Source: Ignavibacteria bacterium
GTDB lineage: Bacteria; Bacteroidota; Ignavibacteria; Ignavibacteriales; Ignavibacteriaceae
Assembly (NCBI GenBank): GCA_030693705.1
Contig: JAUYAB010000106.1
Location: 1-46,011 of the forward strand
DNA length: 46,011 nucleotides
Direction of reading: 5' to 3'
Below the pieces are notes generated by a model. The model was not told the origin of the DNA and did not search any database. It was given only the letters and a program-made list of their open reading frames with translations. Each line of letters begins with the position of its first letter. The first letter of the stretch is position 1. Position numbers and translations under genes: made by a program. Below, one piece after another: positions 34,816 to 41,799 of this stretch.

Positions 34816-36063
34816 CTAAGCGGCTGCTTTCTGAATCTTTTTCTTGGAACGAATTTCGATCTTCGAGAAATCTTCTTCGTTCAACATTTTTTTTGCTAAT
34901 TGATGAATCTCTTCCGGCGTAACTTTTTCTACATCGCTAATAATTTCGTCTACCGGAATAATCCTGTTAAAATATAAATATGAATTTGCAATCCGGATCA
35001 TTCTGTTCGTTGTATTTTCTAAACTGAGCAGCATGCTTCCTTTTAAATATTCTTTTACGCGCTTCAATTCTTTTTCAGAAACTTTTGTCGTTTGCAGTTT
35101 CTTAAATTCCTTCGATAAAATTGAAAGAACTTTTTCGGCTTGCTTTTCTCCGGTTGAAAAGTAAACGCCAAACGAAGAAATATCAAGATATGAATTGATG
35201 AACGTATTTATTTGATACGTGATCCCGAGCTTTTCCCGTATCGCTTGAAATAAACGTGAACTGCTTCCTTCACCGAGAATATTCGTCAACAAGTTTAGCG
35301 GAATGCGTTCTTTCTCTTTATAGCCGTATGACTTTCTTCCTAAAATAACGTGCACTTGCTGAAAATCTTTTTCGAGTTTACTGTGCTTTACAATATTTTC
35401 AACTGCGGCGCTTCTTTCATCTTTCGCCGGATGATAATCTTTCAATAAATATTTTTGCGCTATTTGAAGAACTTCGTTATGCTTAATAGCGCCGGAACAA
35501 ACAATAGTTAATGAGTTGAAATATTTTTTCTTAAAATAATTTCTTATCGAAGCCGAATTGAACGAAAGAACATTTTTTTCATTCCCGATTATCGGAAGCG
35601 CGAGTCCGTTCTTTTCAAAAAGATGTTTTTCAAATTCGTCAAATACTAATTCTTCGGGATTATCGTTTATGTCACGAAGTTCATCTAAAATAACACCGGC
35701 TTCTTTAACAACATGTTCTTGTTTGAACATCGGGTTCTGCACCATATCCGCAAGAACGTCAAAAGTTTTTTCAAAATGCTGCGCCAATCCTCTACCGTAA
35801 AAACAAGTATGCTCTTTGGAAGTAAAAGCGTTTAGGTAGCCTCCGCACGATTCAATTTCTTCCGAGATTTTTTTGGAACTTCTTTTTTTAGTTCCCTTAA
35901 AAACCATGTGTTCTATAAAATGAGCGATTCCATTGTTCTCTTTGCTTTCATCGCGTGAACCGATATTGAACCAAAATCCCAACGAAAATGATTTTACATA
36001 GGGAATGAATTCCGAGACGACCGTAATCCCATTTTCAAGGCGGGAAACCGTAATATTTTTCAA
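34816..36063 (-). CDS. M16-family zinc protease (mitochondrial-processing-peptidase-like)
   Basis: A 415-residue member of the pitrilysin/insulinase M16 family. The inverted zinc motif HFIEH is at H48-x-x-E51-H52, with a further acidic zinc-ligand region near ADMVQNP. The second half (from about 215) is the non-catalytic domain with the R/Y pair motif GEGSSSRLFQAIREKLG. Length fits the M16B single-domain type that works as a homodimer. Start codon is TTG (36063); no earlier ATG is available. The stop is 21 bases from nuoG, so it may be cotranscribed with complex I genes; a mechanistic link is speculative. Confidence 0.92.
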   Translation of the reverse strand: MKNITVSRLENGITVVSEFIPYVKSFSLGFWFNIGSRDESKENNGIAHFIEHMVFKGTKKRSSKKISEEIESCGGYLNAFTSKEHTCFYGRGLAQHFEKTFDVLADMVQNPMFKQEHVVKEAGVILDELRDINDNPEELVFDEFEKHLFEKNGLALPIIGNEKNVLSFNSASIRNYFKKKYFNSLTIVCSGAIKHNEVLQIAQKYLLKDYHPAKDERSAAVENIVKHSKLEKDFQQVHVILGRKSYGYKEKERIPLNLLTNILGEGSSSRLFQAIREKLGITYQINTFINSYLDISSFGVYFSTGEKQAEKVLSILSKEFKKLQTTKVSEKELKRVKEYLKGSMLLSLENTTNRMIRIANSYLYFNRIIPVDEIISDVEKVTPEEIHQLAKKMLNEEDFSKIEIRSKKKIQKAAA

Positions 36064-36259
36064 AAAATTTTATACCGAAGGTTGATTTTTAGCTTTGTAA
36101 ATATATTGAAATGCATTTAGCGAAACAAGGAAGGAGAATAGCAATCAGCTTTTATGAACTAAAACTGAGTTTTTCACAATTTGTGATTCAAGATAAATAC
36201 GAAAAAAATACGGCAGAGTTTCGTTGCCAATCAGATGGGAATTCGCTTATTTTGCACCG

Positions 36260-36289
36260 GTTATCATTCTATTTAAGTGGAATGATAAC
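36260..36289. promoter_or_regulatory. 10-bp dyad upstream of the lipoprotein gene
   Basis: GTTATCATTC (36260-36269) and GAATGATAAC (36280-36289) form a perfect inverted repeat with a 10-base centre, 41 bases before the ATG at 36330. It could be an operator or a leader hairpin. Confidence 0.5.
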
Positions 36290-36329
36290 AAAGAGGCAAA
36301 CTATTTTAGTAACTATAAGGACTTCAAAA

Positions 36330-37100
36330 ATGAAGAAATCTTTTTTATTTTTTTTAACTGCGTTTCTTGCAGTTACCATTTTTTTTGTCGGATGTAAAAA
36401 ATCCGACAGTAATCCAACCGATTCAAACGGCACACCACAAACAACTACAGGGCCTAATCAACCAATGCCGACATTTAGTGGAACAGTTGATGGGGTTGTT
36501 ATCGCATTTCAATTTACTTACACGGATCCAAATGTTCCTGCACCTTACAACTCCTTTTCTGTGGATATGGGTTACGCTAAATTCGGAGAAATATCAGGAA
36601 CTGGTACAGATGCCGGAACAGTTACATTAAATAGCAAAAACATTGCAAAGACAACAACAAATGATTATAATTCTTTTACTTCTTTTACTCCGTTAGATTT
36701 AAATTGGGATGGTAATCCGCATCATTGGAGTGTAAGCGGCGCTGGAAGCACTCCGGCTTTTACCATTGATGTTACAAGTCCAACAGCTTTTATTGTCTCA
36801 TACCCAACAGAATCTACAGTTGCATCAAAAAGTAGTAACATGAATGTTACTTGGTCAAACTACTCTAATGCTTCAACTGATTCTGTACTGATTGTATTAA
36901 GTGCCGGAAGCTCCACTTTTACAGCAACAACTAGTAATATAACAGGAAGTTATTCAATTCCCTCAAGTCAGCTCAACTCGATGTCTGGAAATGCAATTTT
37001 GCAAGTTGCAAAATATAAATACACATTGAAGACGGTAAGCAGTAAGAATTTTGTGGGTGTTGCAGAAATTGTTAAAATGGTAAATTTTAAAATTCAGTAA
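36330..37100 (+). CDS. Lipoprotein of unknown function
   Basis: A 256-residue protein with a signal peptide and lipobox (FFVGC, C22), then a Ser/Asn/Thr-rich linker and two beta-rich halves. The C-terminal half from SYPTESTVASKSSNMNVTW resembles an immunoglobulin-like or beta-sandwich domain, and the first has FQFTYTDPNVPAPYNSFSVD. I do not recognise a family. I start at ATG 36330, after AAGG; longer frames from 36111 lack a ribosome site. A good intrinsic terminator follows at 37122-37160. Confidence 0.8.
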   Translation: MKKSFLFFLTAFLAVTIFFVGCKKSDSNPTDSNGTPQTTTGPNQPMPTFSGTVDGVVIAFQFTYTDPNVPAPYNSFSVDMGYAKFGEISGTGTDAGTVTLNSKNIAKTTTNDYNSFTSFTPLDLNWDGNPHHWSVSGAGSTPAFTIDVTSPTAFIVSYPTESTVASKSSNMNVTWSNYSNASTDSVLIVLSAGSSTFTATTSNITGSYSIPSSQLNSMSGNAILQVAKYKYTLKTVSSKNFVGVAEIVKMVNFKIQ

Positions 37101-37121
37101 TCCGGTTAGGTAAAATAGAAC

Positions 37122-37160
37122 AAAAGGCGTTTGGTAGAAATACCAGGCGCCTTTTTTTTT
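37122..37160 (+). terminator. Intrinsic terminator of the lipoprotein gene
   Basis: AAAAGGCG(TT)TGGTA - GAAA - TACCA(GG)CGCCTTTT followed by a run of T (37152-37160). Two stems separated by a small internal loop; 22 bases after the stop codon. Confidence 0.9.
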
Positions 37161-37176
37161 ATTTCTTTGATATTAC

Positions 37177-37407
37177 TTATTTCTTATCTTTAGGTGAATT
37201 TGGATCGTTCCCATGACTATCAGATCTGGCTATTTTTCCATTCAGATTGTGAATTTTTAGTTCTGTCTTTTGATTACGACTTATTTCACGACCAACAGAA
37301 ATAGCCTCGGTTTTATTGTTAACATGAGCGGATGCTCGTTCAGCGCCACCCTTTTTTACATCCCATCCCCCTTTGGGATTGTGTACGATATGATGTGTTT
37401 TTAACAT
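37177..37407 (-). CDS. DUF2188-like small protein
   Basis: A 76-residue protein: THHIVHNPKGGWDVKKGG, then AERASAHVNNKTEAISVGREISRNQ, then ELKIHNLNGKIARSDSHG and GNDPNSPKDKK at the end. This is the characteristic layout of DUF2188 proteins, whose function is unknown. AGGA lies upstream of the ATG. It follows a DUF3892-like gene, separated by a terminator-like hairpin. Confidence 0.82.
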   Translation of the reverse strand: MLKTHHIVHNPKGGWDVKKGGAERASAHVNNKTEAISVGREISRNQKTELKIHNLNGKIARSDSHGNDPNSPKDKK

Positions 37408-37426
37408 GTTTTTTTCCTAATTAAAT

Positions 37427-37460
37427 TAAAAAAAATCGGCAGTTGTTATTAACAACTGCC
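37427..37460 (-). terminator. Terminator after the DUF3892-like gene
   Basis: GGCAGTTGTT/AACAACTGCC (37438-37460), nearly a perfect palindrome, followed on the minus strand after two bases by eight T (37427-37435). It ends the transcript from 37749 before the DUF2188-like gene, or limits read-through into it. Confidence 0.85.
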
Positions 37461-37467
37461 TTGTTCA

Positions 37468-37749
37468 TTATGGACATTCTGGTAAACTAAGTAGATTATT
37501 TGGTTCATATTTATCAGGTTCAGTTTTGAGATATTTATTCCCAAATGGACTGATTGCAACCATGACGTCTACTTCACGATAGTCCACTCTTACGAAAAAA
37601 GACCACTTCCCACTTTCTATACCTTCAATGGCTTCTTTCTGGGATATTTTCCATCGCTCATTGTTCCCATTTATACCACCAACATGAGTTATTCTCTCGT
37701 ATGGGTTGTATCGATCATCTTTATTAATGCATCTAATTTGATGTCGCAT
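37468..37749 (-). CDS. DUF3892-like small protein
   Basis: A 93-residue protein: [20 protein letters not shown], then [20 protein letters not shown], then [16 protein letters not shown] and a C-terminal tail [20 protein letters not shown]. This pattern matches DUF3892, a family of unknown function seen in mobile and accessory regions. AAGGA lies seven bases before the ATG. Its start region is shared with the divergent candidate RNA promoter and an inverted repeat at 37775-37793. Confidence 0.82.
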   Translation of the reverse strand: MRHQIRCINKDDRYNPYERITHVGGINGNNERWKISQKEAIEGIESGKWSFFVRVDYREVDVMVAISPFGNKYLKTEPDKYEPNNLLSLPECP

Positions 37750-37774
37750 TATTTTTATTCCTTTCTAATCATTA

Positions 37775-37793
37775 CCAAGTTGGCCAAATTTGG
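37775..37793. promoter_or_regulatory. Palindrome between divergent transcripts
   Basis: CCAAGTTGGCCAAATTTGG is two CCAAnnTTGG-type half sites in tandem and an imperfect palindrome. It abuts the -33 element of the candidate RNA promoter and lies 26 bases upstream of the divergent DUF3892-like gene, a position suited to an operator controlling both. Confidence 0.5.
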
Positions 37794-37795
37794 TG

Positions 37796-37826
37796 TTGAC
37801 TAGTTAAGTTTTTGTGTTTATATTTG
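37796..37826 (+). promoter_or_regulatory. Consensus promoter of the candidate small RNA
   Basis: TTGACT (37796-37801), 17 bases, TATATTTG (37819-37826): a full TTG-N20-TAnnTTTG match. The predicted start is at about 37831-37833. Confidence 0.8.
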
Positions 37827-37831
37827 TTCAC

Positions 37832-37934
37832 AAAAAAAGGAAAACTCTAAGGATGACAAGTCCTTATCACTGTTTCGCAAAAAAAGTAGGTTTTCCATGT
37901 AGCCGAGAGTCTGGCCGGACTTTCGGCTTTTTTA
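37832..37934 (+). ncRNA. Candidate small structured RNA with own promoter and terminator
   Basis: About 103 bases. A closing stem GGAAAAC/GTTTTCC (37839-37845 with 37890-37896) encloses a hairpin AAGGA/TCCTT with a 7-base loop (37849-37865) and an A-rich strand (GCAAAAAAAG). A strong terminator follows: AGCCGAGAGTC/GGACTTTCGGCT, 11 pairs with one wobble (37901-37928), then six T. No plus-strand gene lies downstream, so this is not a leader of a neighbour. I do not recognise an Rfam family. An ATG in the hairpin has no usable ribosome site, and its frame runs into the terminator. Confidence 0.7.
37901..37934 (+). terminator. Intrinsic terminator of the candidate RNA
   Basis: 11-bp stem, 6-base loop, then TTTTTT. 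It also lies just past the stop of the gene at 37939, but on the minus strand its stem is not followed by a T-tract. Confidence 0.9.
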
Positions 37935-37938
37935 TTTA

Positions 37939-38322
37939 TTATTCTTTTTGTTTTCTGTCGTACTCTCTTCTTATAAGTTTATAAATTTTCTCTCCTTCAT
38001 AATCACAGTTAGAAATATCATAAATAATAGTTTTTTTCTTATAATCAATCCCAAGTTCGTCAAACATTTTTTTAGTATTTAAATAATAATAGTTCCCCGC
38101 TTTAACAATTTTAAAAGCACCTTCTTTCTTTTCGTTGTAAACCACCATATAAAGAGTTAAATCTTTCTTATCTTCTTCATTTGTGGCAAATGCAACATAT
38201 TTATTATTATCTAATTGCAAAGAATCTATTGCAGATTGTGAAAACCCTAGCTTCCCAGTTAAATGTATAGAACACTTCACGTTCAGATTGTATTTGCTAC
38301 CGTCAATAAATTTTAATTTCAT
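37939..38322 (-). CDS. Conserved hypothetical protein with strong promoter
   Basis: A 127-residue cytosolic protein: KLKFIDGSKYNLNVK, HLTGKLGFSQSAIDSLQL, DNNKYVAFATNEEDKKDLTL, and then NYYYLNTKKMFDELGIDY and TIIYDISNCDYEGEKIYK. The layout (a GKLGFSxxA motif followed by a strand and a MFDELGIDY motif) resembles hypothetical proteins found in Bacteroidota genomes, often in accessory DNA, but I do not know a function. I start at 38322, where AGGAGAT precedes the ATG. The start region of a longer frame overlaps the promoter and is excluded. Confidence 0.78.
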   Translation of the reverse strand: MKLKFIDGSKYNLNVKCSIHLTGKLGFSQSAIDSLQLDNNKYVAFATNEEDKKDLTLYMVVYNEKKEGAFKIVKAGNYYYLNTKKMFDELGIDYKKKTIIYDISNCDYEGEKIYKLIRREYDRKQKE

Positions 38323-38342
38323 AATATCTCCTATTTTCTTTT

Positions 38343-38373
38343 CAAATATAATCACAAAAGGTTTTCTTGTCAA
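38343..38373 (-). promoter_or_regulatory. Consensus promoter of the conserved hypothetical gene
   Basis: On the minus strand TTGACA (38373-38368), 17 bases, TATATTTG (38350-38343). The same hexamer pair and spacing as the RNA promoter at 37796. Transcript start near 38337, about 15 bases before the ATG. Confidence 0.8.
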
Positions 38374-38782
38374 GTTTAAAATATATGTTTTTAATCATTT
38401 GTTACATTTAGTGCGACGGTTAGTTTGTGGTCACAACAATGATTTTGTTTTGTCTTTTTCTTCGTGCGCTTATTTTTACACGCTCTGCAATTTATTGCGA
38501 GCGTTTTCGTTTATTTCCTTTACTGTCCTGTGTGTTAATTTTGGATTTACTTTTGACTACTGTATAGTTTTTAAAACAATCGTAAAAAATCTCAATCACC
38601 GAAATTTAGGAACTTCATTTTTTCTTACGAGTTCCTATTTATTGAATAGTAACCAGCCTAAGAGTATCAACTTTTAAGTTGTTAGTGTTAATTGTTTTAA
38701 TATTCAGTTGAATAAGCAGTTTTATAGTATCACATCTACAGCATTTTGTCTTCATTTCCCTCTCATTTTCACTAATTGTTTC
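38374..38782. other. Gene-free region before repeat array 2
   Basis: AT-rich, no family resemblance in any frame. It holds an inverted repeat TAGGAACT/AGTTCCTA (38607-38614 with 38630-38637) with a 15-base loop. I see nothing else. Confidence 0.5.
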
Positions 38783-38808
38783 GCTTTTGCCCGTTTTTCG
38801 CACTTTCC

Positions 38809-39206
38809 CTTCGGGGAAAATCATTTTCCCTAGAAGAATTCCCTTTTCTCCTTAAGGAAAACTCTTTTTCCCTTAAGGGATTTTTCTTACCCCTTAAGGA
38901 AAATTACTTTGGATGTTGGGGATTTCATTTTTCATGTTGGGGAAACGTTTTTTCATGTAAGGCAAACTGTTTTTCCCTTCGGGGATTTTCTTTTTCTCTT
39001 AAGGTATTTTCATTTCCCCTTGGTAAAATCATTTTCTTTTAAGGGTTTTCATTTTTTCCTTAGGGAATTTCTCCTCCTCCTTAAGGAAAAGTACTTTCTA
39101 CTTAAGGCAAACCATTTTGCTCGTTGGGTATTTTGATTTTCCCTTAAGGGATTTTCATTTCCCCCTTGGAGACTATTCTTTTCTTTTGGGGAATTCAATT
39201 TTTGGA
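38809..39206. repeat. Degenerate 21-bp tandem repeat array 2, about 19 units
   Basis: Core CTTAAGGGATTTTCATTTT with the palindrome CCCTTAAGGG at the centre of most units. The palindrome recurs at 38809, 38830, 38851, 38872, 38893, 38914, 38935, 38956, 38977, 38998 and 39019 with exact 21-base steps; then 39038 (19), then 39059, 39080, 39101, 39122 and 39143 at 21 again, then 39165 and 39185 (22 and 20). Variants of the core include GTTGGGG and CTTCGGGG. No frame translates as a family-like protein; frames stay open for long stretches only because 21 is divisible by 3. Unit sequence differs from the array at 27664, but the period is the same. Confidence 0.88.
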
Positions 39207-39318
39207 GAAGGAAAATTATTTAGATGGGATTAATAAAATAGTTTAAAATCGAAGTCCGTCCCGACAACTCGGGATGCGCTACAGAATTTAGACCAAATTA
39301 AATTTTAATGTTTCTGAA
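39207..39318. other. Short gap with a TCCCGA hairpin
   Basis: TCCCGA-CAAC-TCGGGA (39259-39274) lies 45 bases past the stop of the aminotransferase. It may be a terminator element, but no T-tract follows at once. Confidence 0.5.
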
Positions 39319-40518
39319 TTATTCACCCAAAAACTTCTTATAAAACGCACCGATATTATTATACGCTTTCGTCAGAATTTCTTCATTCGGCAGGAAGACG
39401 ACTCTAAAGTGCTGCGTACCCGGCAGCTGCCCGAATCCGCTTCCGTGCACAACAACTACTCCGGTTTCTTTTAGTAAACCTTTCACAAAATCGAAGTCGG
39501 GTTTATTCGTATGCAACCGTGGGAAAGCATAAAAAGCTCCTTCCGGTTTTACACATGAGATTCCGGGAATTGCATTCAACATTTCAAAAGTAAGGTCTCT
39601 TCGCTTGGCAAGTTTAGCCATCGCGATAGTTAAATGAGATTGATCTTGTTCCAACGCAGCAACTAATCCGTATTGCTCAGGATGATTTGCAGAAAGTCTT
39701 GCACGAAGAATTTTATTTATCGCTTCGATATATTCGCGAAGGTTTTCATCTTTCCCGCTGATGATTCCCCAGCCGATACGGAAACCGGGAACCATATAAT
39801 TTTTCGATAGTCCGCCGAACGTAATGCATGAAACTTCTTTATTAAGCGATCCGATTGAAACATGCTTCTTTCCGTCGAACAAAAGTTTATCGTAGATTTC
39901 ATCGGCAAAGATCACAAGATTATGCTCAAGTGCAAGCTTTACAATTTCTTCCAATATTTCTGTTGAGTAAAGCGAACCGGTAGGATTATTCGGGTTAATC
40001 AGCACGATCGCTTTTGTTTTATCATTAATTTTTTTCTTAATGTCGTTGATATCCGGCTGCCAATTATTTTCTTCATCAAGATAATAAGGATTTTCATACG
40101 CCTGCAGTTTGCTTTGAATTGCTGTGTACAATGGATAACCGGGTGTTGGTGTTAAAACGTTTTCGCCTTCGTTAACCAACGCGGTTAAACAAATATCAAT
40201 TGCTTCGCTTGCTCCGGTAGTTACAAAAATATCGAGAATATTATCAATTCCTTTTTTGTTTCCTTCTTTTCTAATTGCTTCAACGGCTTCTTTAATTCCG
40301 GAAGAAGGAGAGTAACCGTTTTTATTTCTTAGCATCGCCTGGTAAGTTGCTTCAACAAGATGTTTCGGCGGTTCAAAATCAAAAAGATTCGGATCGCCGA
40401 TATTTAGGTAGAGCATTTCCTTCCCGGTTTTTGCTACTTCATTTGCAAGAACAACAATGTCTCTAACTGCGTAGGTTATATTTTCTGTTCGTTTGGCAGG
40501 GATTATTTTTGATGACAT
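39319..40518 (-). CDS. Class I/II PLP aminotransferase (alanine/aspartate type)
   Basis: A 399-residue fold-type I PLP enzyme. The cofactor lysine is in ITFGGLSKNYMVPGFRIGW; the substrate pocket residues appear as NPNNPTGSLYS and FADEIYDKLLFDGKKHVSIG. The wording YDKLLFDGKKHVSIGSLNK and the SKNYMVPGFR motif are closest to the AlaA/AlaT alanine-pyruvate group, so I expect glutamate-pyruvate transamination, but aspartate use is possible. It is the last gene of the ptsN-hisS-lgt-rlmB run, after the toxin-antitoxin pair (28-base gap). Confidence 0.93.
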   Translation of the reverse strand: MSSKIIPAKRTENITYAVRDIVVLANEVAKTGKEMLYLNIGDPNLFDFEPPKHLVEATYQAMLRNKNGYSPSSGIKEAVEAIRKEGNKKGIDNILDIFVTTGASEAIDICLTALVNEGENVLTPTPGYPLYTAIQSKLQAYENPYYLDEENNWQPDINDIKKKINDKTKAIVLINPNNPTGSLYSTEILEEIVKLALEHNLVIFADEIYDKLLFDGKKHVSIGSLNKEVSCITFGGLSKNYMVPGFRIGWGIISGKDENLREYIEAINKILRARLSANHPEQYGLVAALEQDQSHLTIAMAKLAKRRDLTFEMLNAIPGISCVKPEGAFYAFPRLHTNKPDFDFVKGLLKETGVVVVHGSGFGQLPGTQHFRVVFLPNEEILTKAYNNIGAFYKKFLGE

Positions 40519-40546
40519 TTAAATACTTTCTTGGTTTAAAATTTAA

Positions 40547-40771
40547 TTATGCCGCAAAATTAAGAACTTCAACTTGAGAATTCTTTTTTATGCTTTGCTC
40601 AGCTTCTTGTAAAACTTTTGCTGAAATTTCTTCGCTGATGTAACTCTCTCCACAATTTTCACAAATTTCTGCGGGAATATTTTTTACAACGATAATTACT
40701 TCTTCTCTTTGAAACGATACGGAAGTTAAACCGTTTTTTGTTTCGCCATTTTTACAAATCACACATTTCAT
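40547..40771 (-). CDS. YgiT-type zinc-finger antitoxin (MqsA N-terminal-like)
   Basis: A 74-residue protein with paired cysteine motifs MKCVICKNGE and ICENCGESYI, which bind zinc, followed by a short helix (EEISAKVLQEAE). This is the YgiT-type zinc-finger domain found in MqsA and in small antitoxins that pair with DUF4258 proteins. It has no HTH part. The start overlaps the toxin stop by four bases (ATGA type). Confidence 0.88.
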   Translation of the reverse strand: MKCVICKNGETKNGLTSVSFQREEVIIVVKNIPAEICENCGESYISEEISAKVLQEAEQSIKKNSQVEVLNFAA

Positions 40772-41061
40772 AATTTTCTCTTCGTTTTATAATCGTTCAT
40801 CCAAATATCCAAAGTAGGTTCATAAAGTGTTACAAAAATACAAAATTTGTTTTCACTATCCACTGCAAGAACTGCATGAATAGGACGATTATTAATCATC
40901 TTGAATAAAAGGAAACTTGGAAATGGATTGTCTTCCGGATATTCTGCAACTATACCACCCTCTCTTGCAACTGAAATTGCTTCTGTTGTAGAGATTTTTC
41001 TTGCAAACATCTGTTTTAACGCGTGCGAACTGAATTTAAATTCTTTACAATTTAAATCCAT
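40768..41061 (-). CDS. DUF4258-domain toxin
   Basis: A 97-residue DUF4258 protein: KEFKFSSHALKQMFARKIS, then EAISVAREGGIVAEYPED, and then FLLFKMINNRPIHAVLAV and TLYEPTLDIWMNDY. This fold belongs to a family related to RelE/BrnT-type toxins that pairs with YgiT-type zinc-finger antitoxins, as here. The order toxin-first is typical of that pair. Its start codon abuts the rlmB stop with no base between, so it is translated from the rlmB transcript. Confidence 0.85.
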   Translation of the reverse strand: MDLNCKEFKFSSHALKQMFARKISTTEAISVAREGGIVAEYPEDNPFPSFLLFKMINNRPIHAVLAVDSENKFCIFVTLYEPTLDIWMNDYKTKRKL

Positions 41062-41799
41062 TTATTTTGCATTTGATTTTAAAATACTAAACAACAACAC
41101 ACCCGTTGCCACAGAAACATTCAGCGATTGCACTTTTCCCTTCATCGGAATCTTTACAAGAAAGTCACACTGATCCGCTACAAGTTTTCGCATTCCTTTT
41201 TCTTCATTCCCTACTATCAACGCAGAAGGAAATGAATAATCGATCTCATCATAAAACTTTGAATTGTTCAACGTTGAGCCGATGATCCAGAATCCGTTCT
41301 CCTTCAACTCTTGAATTGCTTGCACAACATTTCCAACCTGACAAATCTTTAAATGATTAACCGCACCGGCTGAAGTTTTCATCACGGTTTCATTTATCGG
41401 TGCGGAATTAAATTTGGTAAGAATAATACCGTCAACACCTGCGCATTCTGCAGTTCGTAAAATTGCACCAAGATTGTGGGTGTCTTGAATCGAATCAATT
41501 ATGAGTAGCAAAGGAAATTTGTTCGATGGATTTTTTTTCGCCAGATCAATAATTTCTTTAATACCGAAATAGGAAACTTCGGCTCCTACGGCAACAACGC
41601 CTTGCGCGTTCACATCTTTTACCAGCGATTGATATTTTTCCAACTTAATCTGCGAACATTTTATATCCCGCTTTGTACAAGCAATGCGTATTGCATCAAT
41701 GATCGGTCCTTGTTGACCGAAAAGAATAAAAACACTCTCAAGTTTTTCATCTGAGTTTATTGCGTCAAGAACAGGTTTACGCCCAACGATCAATTTCAT
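41062..41799 (-). CDS. rlmB: 23S rRNA (guanosine-2'-O-)-methyltransferase RlmB
   Basis: A 245-residue SPOUT (TrmH-type) methyltransferase with an N-terminal L30e-like RNA-binding domain (about 1-85). SPOUT motifs are visible: IDSIQDTHNLGAILRTAECAG (motif 1), VGNEEKGMRKL (motif 2) and IPMKGKVQSLNVSVATG (motif 3, forming the knot). It methylates G2251 of 23S rRNA in E. coli. It overlaps lgt by four bases and is followed directly by the toxin gene. Confidence 0.93.
   Translation of the reverse strand: MKLIVGRKPVLDAINSDEKLESVFILFGQQGPIIDAIRIACTKRDIKCSQIKLEKYQSLVKDVNAQGVVAVGAEVSYFGIKEIIDLAKKNPSNKFPLLLIIDSIQDTHNLGAILRTAECAGVDGIILTKFNSAPINETVMKTSAGAVNHLKICQVGNVVQAIQELKENGFWIIGSTLNNSKFYDEIDYSFPSALIVGNEEKGMRKLVADQCDFLVKIPMKGKVQSLNVSVATGVLLFSILKSNAK

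Noticed and set aside
37853-37934. Short frame starting ATG ACA AGT inside the candidate RNA
   Set aside because: AAGG lies directly against the ATG, with no spacing for initiation, and the frame runs through the terminator into the gene on the other strand.
38183-38677. Plus-strand frame of 164 codons
   Set aside because: It lies antisense to the well-supported gene at 37939-38322 and its promoter, and its second half has no family resemblance.
38776-39042. Open frame of about 88 codons across repeat array 2
   Set aside because: It is open because the period is divisible by three; the peptide is Phe/Ser/Leu-rich, has no ribosome site and no family resemblance.
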